The translations under genes were made by a program, and so were the position numbers. Of a stretch of 64,000 nucleotides of DNA, positions 11,986 to 24,598 are shown piece by piece. This DNA comes from Petunia secreta. Taxonomy: Eukaryota > Streptophyta > Magnoliopsida > Solanales > Solanaceae. The notes under the pieces were generated by a model. The model was not told the DNA's origin. It worked only from the letters and a program-made list of their open reading frames with translations, and did no database searches. Position 1 is the first letter of the stretch. Every line of letters starts with the position of its first letter. The stretch is taken from positions 28,817,001 to 28,881,000 of the forward strand of contig JARKIP010000017.1 of the NCBI GenBank assembly GCA_029990175.1. Direction: 5' to 3'.

Positions 11986-13137
11986 CATCATTTTCTCGTA
12001 TGGGAAATAGTTTCACTGTCATTATCTTTCATTGCAAATACTTTGCCGCTCAAAATAGAATAAAGTGGAAAAAAACATTATCACTATACCGGTTTATCCC
12101 ATCAACTCTTACAATGATTATTAGTTGTACATAAGTTTGAAGTCGTGTACCAAACAATATTCCCTACAAAATAAATCGAAAGGGAAAATCATTTAAGAAC
12201 CATACTGTAGCCCTTCAAATGCGTTATCGAACTTTTTATGATTGAACAATGCTTAAAATGTTTAGTCTTTATTATTAGTATACTTTATGAGCATTGCCTA
12301 AAACCTTACATACAAAGCAATACTTTATGGGCATTGCTTAAAACGCTATAAAACTGTCAACAAAGGTTACCCTCTAAAAAGCACTCACCCGTATACTTTT
12401 GAAGTTTTTGTACGAAATAGATACTTTTGCCGCTGCTACTAGCATTTTAACCCCTGTAAGAAAAGTGTTACAAAAATAACCTTTGTCAGGATAAGTTGTT
12501 GGCACCAAGTCTTTGCTAGAAAGATTTGGAGTCGCTAGGAACTTTCATATCGGGATCATTTTTGTAAAATTTTCCTTACAAGGGGTCAAATTTCTGATCG
12601 AGTGCCAAAAAGTGTCATATTTCTGTAAATCACCCTTTACATTTGGGAACTTGAAGCGTTGTTTAAAATTTGCTTTTCCCTCCTTATTTTCCCTCCTACA
12701 TAAAACAAAAATGAAAACAAAATAGATGACCCCACCACCAACACTTGAATTTATTTTTTAAGTTAAAACATACATATGAAATCCCTTGCAACCAATTTAG
12801 AACGCAGAACACTATCAAAGAACTCTGTACGGCCAGCTCCAATGTAACATTATGCAATAGAGATATTTGTAACCTACAAACACAAACAAGAAAGGGAAAT
12901 TCTAATCCTCTCTGAGATATTGTTTTTATTGTGAGGGTAATCACTTTTCTTGGCTTCTCAAAGCTTTTAGAGTAGTAGGAGTAGTACATTTATGCATTTC
13001 TGCTTATACATTTTGCTTAATGTGTACTTCTTTGATTAGGTGATATGTCTATAGTGAATAAAACAGACTCTAGTCACTTTAAAAATAATTCAATACCATA
13101 GAGGATAGATCAAAAGTTTATTTAGTAGATAAACAAT
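11986..13137. other. Intergenic, no gene seen
   Basis: AT-rich sequence upstream of the F-box gene. 12240-12340 carries a short repeated phrase (TACTTTATGAGCATTGC and TACTTTATGGGCATTGC). The small ORFs in either direction have no recognisable domain. Confidence 0.5.
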
Positions 13138-13275
13138 TACTACAACAACAACAACATACACAGTGTTATCCCACAAGTGAGGTTTAGGTAGGGTGAGATG
13201 TATCATACCTTACCCCCACCAAAATAGAGAGATTGTTTCCGATAGATCCTCGACTAGAAAATATTTTGACACCGT
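13138..13275 (-). mobile_element. TS-type SINE (Solanaceae), minus strand, partial
   Basis: The plus strand starts ACTACAACAACAACAACAT, the reverse of the GTTGTTG 3' tail of TS SINEs. It continues with GTTATCCCACAAGTGAGG, CCTTACCCC and TTTCCGATAGATCCTCGACT. These are the diagnostic blocks of the tobacco-type SINE family found in Solanaceae. The element lies just upstream of the F-box gene and supports the taxonomic call. Confidence 0.7.
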
Positions 13276-13363
13276 GAGATAAACAATTACTCGTAATAAA
13301 AATACAATTTTGAACCCTAACTTGCTTTGTCTACTTCTAGGAAATTGCAATATAAAAGTTTTA

Positions 13364-14476
13364 ATGGTGAAGATCAGGAAAGTCATGGTGAAAAAAGACC
13401 GACTAAGCGACTTGCCTGACTCAGTGCGACTTCACATTCTCTCCTTGTTGTGTAACACTAAGGAAATTGCAAGAACCAGTGTACTCTCCACGCAATGGCG
13501 CTTTCTTTGGAAGTCTGTTCCTATATCACTCCATTTTTCCAAGGACGACAATGAAAATAGTTCTTGCATCAATAAAGTGCTTTTGGATTCTAGGTCTTTC
13601 CAGAAAATACGAAAATTCAGTGTGGATTTTTGGTACGATGAGTGTCACGCTCCAGATGTTGATCTCTGGGTATATTTTGCTACTCAGTCTGCAGTTGTTG
13701 AAGATTGTACGCTTCTATTAGACTGCGGTGATGATGAAAACCGTTCCTATGAGTTTCCTGAGTTCGCATTTAAGAATTCGTCGTTGAAGAAATTGGTTTA
13801 ATCTGATTGCCAACTGAACCCTTCTGGTAGTGTTCGTTGGACTAGTCTGATTTCTCTTTCGATTGGGAACGTGATGTTGACAGATGAGGTTATGGAAAAG
13901 ATACTATCTGGTTGTCCTAACTTGGAGTTTTTAAAACTAAAGTGGGTTTGGGGCCTTCATCGATTGGACATCAGCTCCGAGAAGCTGACAACATTGATCC
14001 TAAAAAATCCTGGAGATCAATTGTTGGAAATATTAGCCCCATATGTTCAAAATTTGCAAATTCGAGGGAAATATTATAGGATGACCGTGCTGCTGAGAAA
14101 TGTGGCTTCACTTGTCACTGCTGTCCTTGAGTTTGAACATAGGTTATGGTATGAAGACACAGAAGACAAATTGGAGAGGGTGTCTCATTGCTTCAAGGAA
14201 CTACTTCACAGTGTTGCCCATGTCGAGAACCTTGAATTGGGTCCATATTGCGTCGAGGTTTATTCATACTCTTCACTCTCCTAAATTCAGTATTTTTTTT
14301 TTTGGAAATAATTGCTATTTGACCATCAATAAATAATGCTAACAATGCTAAAGAATTACATTCTCATGGAAAATTTGGTTAGACAGTGGCAGGTGATTGA
14401 AACAGTCCTTTTGAACAAACTTTGGATGATGAACTATGATAATAAGGAGTTTGCAAAGGACAGACCAACAGTGGCA

Positions 14477-14510
<34 letters not shown>

Positions 14511-15701
14511 CCCTATTGATCATACTGTTTAAGTTTGGGCTCAAACGTGAAACGTCCAACTTTGGATTTTCAAACCAGCTTTGAACACGTTAATGTGGCG
14601 AAAGCAGCAGCATAGTCCATGCTGTACTTACGAATTATTCCAACATTTTGAATGTCATTTATTGCAGTAGCAGCTATTGCATTTCCTTGTTTTGACATGT
14701 TCTGGTTTGTTTATTTGGTTTATAAGCTTCTGTCGGTACTGGAGTTGAAAGGATTGCCGTCTCCACCATCAAGCCGGAAATTCTTAAAACTTAACACAGC
14801 CTTAGAACAATTGGACTTCCCTGGATTTTGCAGCTTGCTACATAGTTCAGCTGATCTTGTGACAATGGTCATTGACTGGGAAAATCACCAATCAAGAGTA
14901 AGTTTCCTTTAACCTTTATTTTTGTTACTTCATGTTATTAATATCAAACTACTAGTTTAAGACAAAGAAGAGGATATATATTTCTGGTCTTAAGTACTTC
15001 AGAAAAAAATCATTAAACTTATTACTCGGTTTCTATTTAAGACATTTAGAGGAGTTGCGTTGCCTTATTTTCCTCAAGGAGATAGTTCAGTTTGAGTTGC
15101 TTTTTTAATTTCATGTAGTCACTGTCGAATTGGATTACATCAGTAAGCCAGTTTTACTGTCAGTATTTTTGTATTGGTATAACAAGGGATAGTACTTGCC
15201 TTCACGCGAGGAGATTAAAGATCAACATCAGCTTCAATAAAGCTTTGGAACTTTTTGCCCCTTTTTGTATGTATCAATTTGTAACATTTGCTAAGCACTT
15301 GATGTGGTCCTTGAAACTAAAAATTCTTTCACCTCTGCAATTTATCCTAAATAGGAAAACTGGTTAACTATAGCTGATCTTTTTTCCTGCAGAGATTGCT
15401 CTCTAGTTTCACAAATGAGAATGCAGACACCAGGAGTTTTGATAAACATAATTGTAAGTGCTTATTGCTACATCTGACGACCATCAAGATTATTCACTTT
15501 CATGGACCACTAAGTAAAAATAGGTTTGTATTGCCGTTAGTAAAATATTTGCTCGGGAATGCAAAGGTGCTAGAAAAGTTAGTCATTGTTGCTAGATTTG
15601 AAGGGAGTGATGTGTCTCGGGATTATGTTGAAATGGCAGAGGAGTTCTTGAGCTTTCCAAGAGCCTCTCCGCATGCTTCAGTTGTCTTTTCACATCAGTG
15701 A
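13364..15701 (+). pseudogene. F-box/LRR/FBD gene with an in-frame stop
   Basis: Exons that join in frame are 13364-14257, 14727-14897 and 15393-15701, for 457 codons, the usual size of plant F-box/FBD/LRR proteins. Residues about 12-55 form an F-box (DRLSDLPDSVRLHILSLL, then VLSTQWRFLWKS), which would bind the Skp1 subunit of an SCF ubiquitin ligase. The middle has leucine-rich segments (CPNLEFLKLKWV). The last exon encodes an FBD domain (NAKVLEKLVIV). Codon 146 is TAA (13799-13801), with the frame open on both sides, so the locus is a recent pseudogene or makes only an F-box stub. All three splice junctions keep phase. An upstream in-frame ATG exists at 13310; I chose 13364 because it lies nearer the F-box. 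Intron 1 carries a run of 29 T (14482-14510). Confidence 0.8.
14482..14510 (+). repeat. Poly-T tract (29 T) in intron 1 of the F-box gene
   Basis: Uninterrupted run of T within the first intron. It could be the reversed A-tail of a lost retroposon or a simple expansion. No SINE or LINE body is recognisable beside it. Confidence 0.7.
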
Positions 15702-17131
15702 TCTTTGGCCCGTTTCTTTTTGTATTGATCCTAACATACTTAACAGTGTCTACTTTTGTAAAAAGTATCTGAAACTGGTTTATTGTTGTTAGACAAGGTT
15801 AGGATTATACTTGTCAGTAGCCGAAAAGATGTGGGTAGTTAATCATGTCCAAGTAGCGATATCTTAATTCTCTGATCATCTTGAAAAAAGCTTGCTCTAG
15901 ATGTTTTCTATTTCTGAATCCTGATCATGATTTAATAGCATGAATTTATGGTTGAAATTGATTTTGCGCAAAATAGTATTTCAAGATCCATTACATGTCC
16001 AAGGACTTGTTATTGTTGGCCTAAGTTATTCTTAATTGGTCGAAACGAAGATGTTGTGGTCGCAGGAACTTATAGAAACAACAAAAAGATAACTATCGAC
16101 TGTTGAGTACTATTTTAAAAACATTTGCTTCTACGTATCAGTCTGTGTCGAACAAGTATGAATAATTTGAGTTCATTTAAAATGAAAGAAAATTAGTACT
16201 AGAAACTATCAGGTATTGCCATTGGCACTGGGTGGCAGAGTATTGTAGCCTATGTTAACATAGGTTGCTACTTCCTGAAAGGTAATTCCAATTGTAGTTG
16301 TGCTTGGTTATGTTTTAAATTGAAACTTCCAAAGTGAATTTTTCCATTTCTTTTTCTTGGTACTCTTCCGTTTCTTTCCTTTTCATTTCTACATGATTTT
16401 CCCTTGAGGATATTTTTGTAGGGTGTTTGCACTGATATATTGGTTGGTACACTACAAACTATCGTAATCTAATTCGAAACTGATAGGTATATACATCTAT
16501 AATGCTGCTGCTTTATTCAATGTTATTCTATTTAGAGTTGCAGAGTACTAGCCCTGGAAGAAGCTTATGACAATGAAGCTATTTTCCATTCAAGAAAATG
16601 TTTAATGCGGGTATGAATTGCTCATCAGATAGTGCAGAGGTGGTTCATAGAACCTGAACCTTAACACTGATGCACCAGCTGCTTAAGTTCTAATCTCTGG
16701 TTTGAAAGTCTTAACTATTTGGGATTAGTATTTCTACTCTTTAAGTTATATTTGATGGTCAAATAGCATCAAAAACCATAGAAGGAAAGGATGTGAATAA
16801 TGGATGGCTAAAAAAGTACACCTTTATCCAAACAATCAACCCCTCAAAGTACATCTCATTCTAACAATAACAACCTACTTATATAACGTTAGGCGAAAGA
16901 GATTATGAGATTACTCCAGGTAACACAACAAGCGGGTTTCAGTTTGAAGTTGCTTTTAGATCAGTTTTCATATGCTGTATTCTTTAGGTATCATCATACT
17001 ATACATCCTGAATTATTTCAGATATATGCATGTGCAGTATGATTATATTCAGTGGTTGTAAATGTGTGTATGCGTCCGTGCATTATGTTCTAAAATGGTG
17101 GCAAGACCATAAATGCCATGATGTTCTATAT
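15702..17131. other. Intergenic, no gene seen
   Basis: 3' flank of the F-box gene and AT-rich intergenic DNA. No ORF with a domain and no clear repeat boundary. Confidence 0.5.
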
Positions 17132-17436
17132 TTAGCTAGCGTTTGGACATAGATTTGGTTGAAACTTGGGAATTTGAGTTTTTGGAGTTGAGTTGAAAAA
17201 TAATTTTTGAAACTTGAAGTTGTGTTTGGACATAGAATTTAGTTGAAAAAATAGTTGAAGTTTTGTGAGTAGTTTTTCAGATTTCCCAAAAACTGCTCAA
17301 AAACAGCCTTTGAGCACGTTTTGAGTTTTTGGGACTTTTTGGGAGAAGTTTTGATGAAATAGCATAAACAAACAGTTTTTCTCCCAAAAACTCCCAAAAA
17401 ATATTCCCAAAAACTATAAACAAACGGGGGCTTAGA
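17132..17436. mobile_element. MITE-like repeat with imperfect inverted ends
   Basis: The left end reads GCTAGCGTTTGGACATAG. The right end reads AAACAAACGGGGGCTTAG, whose complement (CTAAGCCCCCGTTTGTTT) resembles it. The interior is built of TTTTTGGGA/TCCCAAAAA segments that can fold back on themselves. About 305 bp with no coding capacity, typical of a non-autonomous DNA transposon. No clean target duplication was found. Confidence 0.45.
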
Positions 17437-19034
17437 TAAAACTCTATCTAATTTTTGTGGGTTGTTAGGCTTAATAGGTTGATTATACTTTGGGTTTTTT
17501 ACACTATATACCCAAGAAATTCAAAGTATTTATAAGCTCTACCCATTAAAAAGTACACCACCTATAAAAATTAAAGTATTTACCAACCTACCCATTTATT
17601 ATTGTATACTTTTGTCATATCTTATGGAGTATACCTTTACGGTATACTGCATAAATAATAGTAGTATACAAGTCTAGATATCGGTATATACCTTTAAGTT
17701 ATATTGCATAAATAATAATATACAAGTTTAGATGGGTAGTGCATGTAAATTGTTTATGAGTAGAATTTGTAAATATGAAACTTATGGGTAAAGGTGGATA
17801 AATATTTTGATTTTGATGGGTATTTTCGTAGACCTTCTTATACTTTCTATAGGAAAGAAGGGTCAAAATTATCACTAAACTATCGAAAAAAACATAATTA
17901 TGCTATACGTTAAAAACATGATGCTAAGATGCTATTGTGATACTTGGGGTTCTAAATTGCCATTGTTTGCAAAAAGTTTCATCATAAACATTAGTGACTT
18001 GGAAGCTTATGGAAAAAGTATCATCTAATTTTATCAGTGAAGGGACATAAAACAATTAGTTGGCCAGACGTGCACATTTTCAATAAGAATGTGACAGAAG
18101 AGAAATATTTGCCTATAATTCAATAAGCACATTTCCTAAATCAAAACCCTCCCAACTTCGAATAACCTGGGAAGACATGTCAATGTATAATAATGGAATA
18201 CTGCAAAATTTTTAAAGAATACACTTTCACTTTGATAACGTACTATCTTCCGATTAAGTAAACAAATCATTTAACTTTGCCTACCAAAATTAAGACCGAT
18301 AAAAGAAAATCACATCTTACTACTAGTATATTGTTTCTAAAAATTCGAGCCCTATCTTCCAATATTATATGTTTCAGCTTAATTATTGTTCATGAATTCG
18401 AGCTCTATCTTTCAATATATATCTTTTAGCTTAATTATTATTCATAGATACCGACTATCCTTTAGAAATTGAAGCGTACATATTGACATAGTAAAATTTT
18501 ATTGTCGTCATTAACTTTATGTTGTAAAAATTGGACTAAAGCTATGGGAGAAGTAAACATTTCTTCAAAGTTCAAACAGATGATGTATAACGCTAATGTC
18601 ACTTTTCTTCTATAGACACAAAAACACAAGAGCAAAATTCAAAATTTTGATGTCAATATATATAGGTGAGCTGCGAACATACTGCATTTAATTTGCAGAA
18701 ACTAGCAAGTGCAAACGTTGCAAGTGTCCTTATTAAGCGCTGGGAGATGGATTTTCATTAATGAATGCACGAGTTGCACGGGTCAATATATGCAACAATT
18801 ATTAATTCTTTCCCATTGATTCACACGGACAATCTTATTTGGTCCATCCTTGTATGTCCTTCCTAACATACAAAAGAAGTGCTTTGATCATTTTCACCCC
18901 TTGCCCTCAATCTCTCACTCTAAATGAAAGGTCAAATTTACTTGTATATTCTTTGAAATTATATTGTTCGATTGTACTCTTCATAAAATATTTTGTTTAA
19001 TATTACGCCATCATTAGAAAAAAAATCTTGCTTT
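17437..19034. other. Intergenic; possible AT-rich repeat at 17500-17830
   Basis: 17500-17830 has internally repeated phrases (GTATACCTTTA, TGCATAAATAATA) and roughly complementary ends (CTACCCATTAA...GATGGGTA). It may be another MITE. The rest is AT-rich sequence without coding features. Confidence 0.4.
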
Positions 19035-19044
19035 CGTTTTAATC
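19035..19044 (+). repeat. Target-site duplication of the MULE, left copy
   Basis: CGTTTTAATC, repeated exactly at 43894-43903. MULEs usually duplicate 9 bp, so one base may be fortuitous. Confidence 0.7.
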
Positions 19045-19180
19045 GGGCGAAGTGCGCAAAAGGCTAGTTTGGCCACTGGTCTTATAGCAGAGGCCACTAA
19101 ACCCAAAACATTAACTTTGAGGCCACTTTAGTTACACCCACAATAAATGAAAAAGGTAAAAGACTAAATTACCCCTCGTT
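19045..19180 (+). repeat. Left terminal inverted repeat of the MULE
   Basis: Contains three spaced GGCCACT blocks (near 19072, 19092 and 19123) and ends with AAATTACCCCTCGTTTT. The same ordered blocks appear in the complement of 43745-43893. Sequence between the blocks has diverged strongly. Confidence 0.65.
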
Positions 19181-19225
19181 TTATATATACAACAGACAGT
19201 TCGTTATTTTCTATACTTTGTCGCT

Positions 19226-19244
19226 GCTGCTGCTGCTGCTGCTG
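19226..19244 (+). repeat. (GCT)n microsatellite
   Basis: About six GCT units just inside the left terminal repeat, in the presumed 5' leader region of the transposase gene. Confidence 0.7.
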
Positions 19245-19424
19245 AATTCTCCACCAATTCTTCACGCCCCAATCGCAATTTTTCAAATTTCTTCACAAGT
19301 TTTGCTTCAAAAATTGTAAGTATTCTACGTTTAAATATTACGTTATGCTGAATTAGGAATGAGTTTCAACTAAATTCATTCAATGTGAACTGAATTCAGA
19401 AAAATTCGTTTTAAATTTACTAGT

Positions 19425-20040
19425 TTTAACACCTCGATATGCCGTTGATGACTGAACATCAGTATCGCCATTGTCGTATCTAGTATCAGCACTAGTTTTA
19501 ACACCTCGATGTGCCGTTGATGACTGAACATCAGTATCACCATTGTCGTATCTAGTATCAGCACTAGTTTTAACACCTCGATGTGCCGTTGATGACTGAA
19601 CATCAGTGTCGCTATTTTTGTGTCAAGTATAAGCATACTAGCACTGAAGTTTGAACAAAAATTCAGTTCATTAAGTACTTTACGTTTGAATTTTACTTTA
19701 TGCTGCATTAGCACTGACTTTGCATTAGGACTGAGTTTGAATCTATGTGAACTGAATTTAGAGAAATTCATTTAAAATTTACTAGTTTTTATACCTCGAT
19801 GTGCCGCTGATGACTGAACATCAGTATCGCCATTTTTGTGTCAAGTATAAGCATACTAGCACTGAAGTTTGAACAAAAATTCAGTTCATTAAGTATTTGA
19901 ATTTTGAATTTTACGTCATGCTGCATTAGGATTGAGTTTGAATCTATGTGAACTGAATTCAGAGAAATTCGTTTAAAATTTACTAGTTTTTATACCTCAA
20001 TGTGCCGTTGATGACTGAACATCAGTATCGCCACTGTCGT
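19425..20040 (+). repeat. Subterminal tandem array (72-bp units, then about 200-bp units)
   Basis: A 72-bp unit with ACACCTCGATGTGCCG followed by TTGATGACTGAACATCAG occurs in tandem. Its GACTGAA core lies at 19450, 19522 and 19594. The same unit recurs inside longer, roughly 200-bp repeats at 19812 and 20013. The repeats account for a minus-strand ORF here with repeated MFSHQRHIEVLKLV, which I do not regard as a gene. The array lies between the terminal repeat and the transposase start, where transposase-binding or regulatory sites are expected. Confidence 0.8.
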
Positions 20041-20399
20041 GTTATCAGGATACCTCGAAGATCAGTCTTTGAACTAAAAATTAGTTAATTATGACTGAAT
20101 TTCAGTGCTTAAGGGGTGAAAAAGTTCATTTATAATTGAAATTGCTTATTGGCATTGGCATGTTAAGCACCAGCACGCTAGCACTGAACTTCACTTCATA
20201 AGACTGAACTTCATTGGTTCAATCCTTGTGCATATAACTTAAGTCCACGTGAACTGAACTTCAATCCACATGCCGTAAAAGCTTTTTATAAACTGAAAGA
20301 AGCAACCTCAAGACTTTGTGATTACTTATTGCCATTGTTATTAAGACTGAACTTCATACTAACACAATTCTTTCTCTGGTTTACTTATTCAATGCAGAA

Positions 20400-23155
20400 A
20401 TGGATACAGTTTGTTTAGTTATTGCTTTCAATGGGAATTGGACAAAAGATTACAAATACTTGGATCATGAAACAAAACTTCTGCTTGTTAATCAAATGAT
20501 CGAATTCAGAACATTCATGGACAAGATTTATGAAGCAACACATTTCACTGGCACTGTCAATATCTGGTTTGATATTGGAATGGACTCGAGCAAGGGAATG
20601 CTTGTAACTACAGAAGAAGAACTGAGGAAATGCATGCTTTTGTTGAAGAATGATCCGACTTTCAAGAATAGTCGTTTCGTGATTGAGAAGCTAGAGAATA
20701 AAACTCCTCGTACAGAAGTTTCACCCCAGGAGGGGACCCTGATAATGCAAATCGACTGCATTCAAGCAGTTGAAAATAATCATACTCCATGCACAGAGCT
20801 TCCACAACAAGAGGGAAGCTTGATAATGCAGATTGACTCCCACCTAGCACTTGAAACACCTGGCATTGCTGAGACACTGCAACCAAACAATACTCAATTT
20901 CAGTCACCAGCGCCAATATTTGAATGCCCTAGTAGCACACCAGCTGCAAAGAGCAAACGGAAAAGGTCCAGGGTAAAACAGAAACAATCTCCAGCGATGA
21001 TATTAACAGGAGATGTATCATCGAAAGATGTAGCAGCATACTCAACATTTGACACCAAGGAAACCATGATGAAGTGTTTTGTCAAGATGGCAATCAAGGA
21101 GCATTTTGAGTTCAAGGTTATCAGATCAAATAGAACGAGATATGAACTGAAATGCATCGATCCAAACTGTGATTGGAACATTAGAGCAAGAAGGATAAAA
21201 GATTCCTCACTATTTAAGGTAATTAAGTTTCAGAATACACATACATGCTCTGTTGACGTTAAGAAGGCTGATAAAAAACATGCCACGTCAACATTGATAT
21301 GTGAGTACTTTCTTGAAAACATCCGCGACAACAGAACAGATGTTAGACCGACATTTATTGTCAACGAAATGAGAAGGATACACGGGGTTGAAATAGGATA
21401 TCACAAGGCATGGCGTTCAATTCAAGCAGCAAACGCATTAATTAGGGGACGGCCTGATGATCATTATCATCTGCTCCCTTCATACTTGCATGTGCTGAAA
21501 GAGAGAAATCCAGGTGCTCACACAAATCTAAAGATAGACAGTCTTAATCGGTAAGCATTTCTCAAAAGTCAGTTCGATTGCTATACGGAAATTGAAAACT
21601 TTCTGAGAATTTTTTAAAATGTTTCAGGTTTATGTATATGTTTGTTGCTTTCAAACCATCAATAGACGGGTGGAGGTATTGTCGACCAGTGATAGCAGTA
21701 GACGCGACGTTTCTGAAGGCAAAATATCTAGGTGTTCTCATCATTGCTGTAGCAAAAGATGCAAATAATCAAATCTTCCCTCTAGCTTATGGGATTGAAG
21801 ACTCTGAAAATAATGAAGCTTACACTTGGTTCTTCACAGAGCTGCGAAGGACAATAGGTACACGTTCTGAACTGGTGTTTCTATCAGACAGAAACAAATC
21901 AATTGCACATGCAATTGCACAAGTTTATCCTGATAGCCACCATGGTATCTGCATCTACCACTTTGAAAAGAATCTAAACCAAAAGAACGTGAGAACCACA
22001 GTGATAAGTCTGTTTCAAACTGCTGCAAGAGCTTATAAGCGTGAAGAGTTTCATTATTTCATGTCCGAATTAGAGGGAATGGATAGAAACACATACAACT
22101 ACATAATGGAAGAACCACCTGAAAGATGGGCTAGATCTTACTCACCGAGGCGACGATATGATATGCTTACAACAAATATAGTTGAGTCGATGAATTCTGC
22201 ATTACTTGAAGCAAGAGAGTTGCCCATTTTAAGCCTTTTGGATTTAATCATTCTTAAGAAGCAGAAATGGTTTTGTGAAAGAAGAACTGCTGCTCTAGAG
22301 ACTTTTCATAGCTTATCAAGGTGGGCAGAAGATGAATTGAACAAGAAGATTCAGCTGGCCTTCACAATGAATGTAAGTATACAGCGCCAAATATGCAATC
22401 CTAATAGTGTATAAAAAATACAGATACAGATAGACTGAAAATTCAGGACTGTGATTTGAACTTCCGTAAAAAAAAAGGGGAGGGGGTACATAACCACTGG
22501 GGAGGTGGAGTTCAAATACTTGTTGCTACAAAATTCAGTCCATAACATTAACCAAGTTCCAGTACAGACAGTTCGATCCTTGTGGGATTGAACTTCGGTC
22601 CATATGATTTGAACTCCAATCAGTCCATTAGAACTGTACTCATGCACTCTTGCTCTGACTGACTAATAGCCGATTTTAAATAACATCTGTACTGACTCAC
22701 AAAAGTTGTTATTTTTCATTTCAAATAGGTATTCCCCACAGGTACAGCAACATTCAATGTGCAGGATGAAGGAAAAGCTTCAACGTCGACTTAAAGAAGA
22801 GGACCTGTGACTGTCTTCAATTCCAGACTGATGAACTCCCATGTGTACATGCAATTGCATGCATTGAGAAAAGACGCCTGCTGAAATCTAAGTTCTGTTC
22901 AAAATGGTATTCACGAGAGTTTTGGTTAAACGCATATCAAGGTGAGGTGAATATGATAGGGCACAAAACCTCTTGGACTGTACCAGAAAAGCCAGAGGAT
23001 AGAGACTCCTAACGTCAAAATACAACGAGGAAGAAGGAAAACAAAGAGATACGTCCCGATTGCTGAGGCTGTACGGGTCAAAGGAAACCAATGTAGTCGA
23101 TGCAAACTCCGCGGACATGATAGAACCTCATGCATAAATACTCCAGTACTCCGAC
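20400..23155 (+). pseudogene. mudrA-type MULE transposase, two frameshifts
   Basis: Exons are 20400-21550, 21628-22372 and 22729 onward, with phase-consistent GT-AG introns. In order: an N-terminal region with an acidic/Gln-rich linker; a MuDR-type zinc-binding domain at about residues 205-290 (CIDPNCDWNIRARR and NTHTC); the DDE core, with D in AVDATFLKAK, D in LSDRNKSI and E in NIVESMNSAL; a SWIM zinc finger (CDCLQFQTDELPCVHAIA); and a CX2CX4HX4C zinc knuckle (CSRCKLRGHDRTSC). The frame shifts once near 22768, before the SWIM motif, and again near 23010, before the knuckle, so the C-terminal domains are out of frame with the DDE core. This enzyme would cut and paste the element at its terminal repeats. 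The core is well preserved, so inactivation may be recent. Confidence 0.85.
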
Positions 23156-23858
23156 CCTATTCAAGGAAATATAGGTACTGCTACTTCCTTCGTTAACCAT
23201 AAACTTTTTTTTACTAAATATGTCCCTCCTACTAATTTAATTTTCTAACTTCTTTTTGTTTCATGAAACTGCTTCGCTGTCAATGATGGTGCAGAAATAA
23301 ATGAAGATATTCAAATTACTGATAGTTTCTTATCAAACATTCAAGATAATGAAGGTGTTCAAACTCTGAATGCATTGCAGTTTATTTTTTTATCTGTGTG
23401 TGTGTATGTTAATAAGTTCGATACTAGTATTCGAAGCACTTTCAGTCCATATAAGACTGAATTTGTAGCTACTTATGGAGTGTAAATTCAGCCTTTCAAA
23501 TATGAACTGAAAAGTGGGATGTAGGAACTTCATTCCCATAATGATACCACTTCAGTCGATATGGTTTGCACTTCCATACTTGGAAGCAAATGTTTATTTC
23601 TGGTGGATAGAAAGCTCAGTCTATATTCTACAAACCAAAAGCGCATAAGTTTGAGCTTCCATCCTTGTGTGAGTAGAAGTTTGATCTCATGAATTAAAAA
23701 CATCCATCCTTAAAAAAGACAGAACTTCAATCGAATAGTTAGAGACAAAAGTTCAAAGTCATTGTTGCAGCATTGGTGAACTGGAAAACAAAAAATTCTA
23801 GAAAACTCAAAATTTATTACCAACAAAATATAAGAGACAACACATAGATATTATCTTA
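23156..23858. other. Non-coding MULE interior with TTCAGTC/GACTGAA motifs
   Basis: Between the transposase and the minus-strand B3-like gene. Exact motifs are at 23441, 23455 and 23551, and related AACTTC phrases occur throughout. No ORF is supported. Confidence 0.6.
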
Positions 23859-24315
23859 TCAGGCATCTTCAACAACAGACCCACTACTAGAACTAGAACT
23901 AGAACTGGAACTTAAAGGTTCTCTAACATCCTGCCAAATAGTAGCACTTAAAACCACACGATCTGAGGATTCAACAACTCCAAAAAGTATCCTAGTTCCT
24001 ACTCGTAGATTATTACTACGGACAAATTCCCTCCATCCATTAGACAACCACCTTTCCCTTCCCACTTTTAGGTAGTTCATCCGGAAATGAGTACCACGGC
24101 AAATTACAGTTGCTGCAACATTACGTCTGGGAAGCCTAATTGCCAACAATGCTGGCAAAACCTTTGCAACAAAAAGAAAAATGAATAGTGTTATTTTTTA
24201 ACAACAAATAACAAAAAAATAATACTTTTGAAAGACAAAAATGTTATGAATAACTTACAAACTGATCTGATTCAGTATCCAATTGAGTCAAAACTGCATC
24301 AATGAGTGCTGCCAT
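23859..24315 (-). CDS. Small B3-like DNA-binding-domain protein (two exons)
   Basis: Minus-strand exons 24315-24259 and 24161-23859 join in phase 0 with GT-AG signals to give 119 residues. The start at 24315 is the first ATG and supplies the residues leading into the fold. The sequence from about residue 15 to 100 follows the plant B3 pattern: a hydrophobic start (DQF, LPALLAIRLP), a strand rich in charge and aromatics (THFRMNYLKVGRERW), then NGWREFV, LRVGTRILF and a last strand ending in TIW. The tail is acidic/Ser-rich (SSSSSSSSSSG). B3 domains bind short DNA sequences in the nucleus. It is transcribed away from the similar gene at 25113. The B3 call is from pattern recognition and not from a search. 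Confidence 0.65.
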
Positions 24316-24598
24316 TATTTGGTTGAAGATGCCTGATAGGATGCTGTAGAAATAGAAATTATTTGGTTGTTCTCTTGAATTATAGTAAGGGCTATTTCTA
24401 TTGCTATAATTATAGAAAAGATATTCTGTCTTTTTGTGTTGTCATTTCACTGTTGGATAAAGCTGAAGATTCTTTCTTCTTTTGTTCTGTAGTAAGCTGA
24501 AGACAACACACCTGACAGGATACATGACCCCACTAGGATTTAACTACACAATTCACAGGAATACATAATCCCAGTAGGATTTAACAACTGAACTGCAA

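Noticed and set aside
19376..19771. Minus-strand ORF with repeated MFSHQRHIEVLKLV
   Set aside because: The repeats are a by-product of the 72-bp DNA array; no start context or family.
19425..20040. Regularly spaced direct repeats that could look like a CRISPR array
   Set aside because: Units are contiguous tandem repeats in a plant genome, without unique spacers or cas genes.
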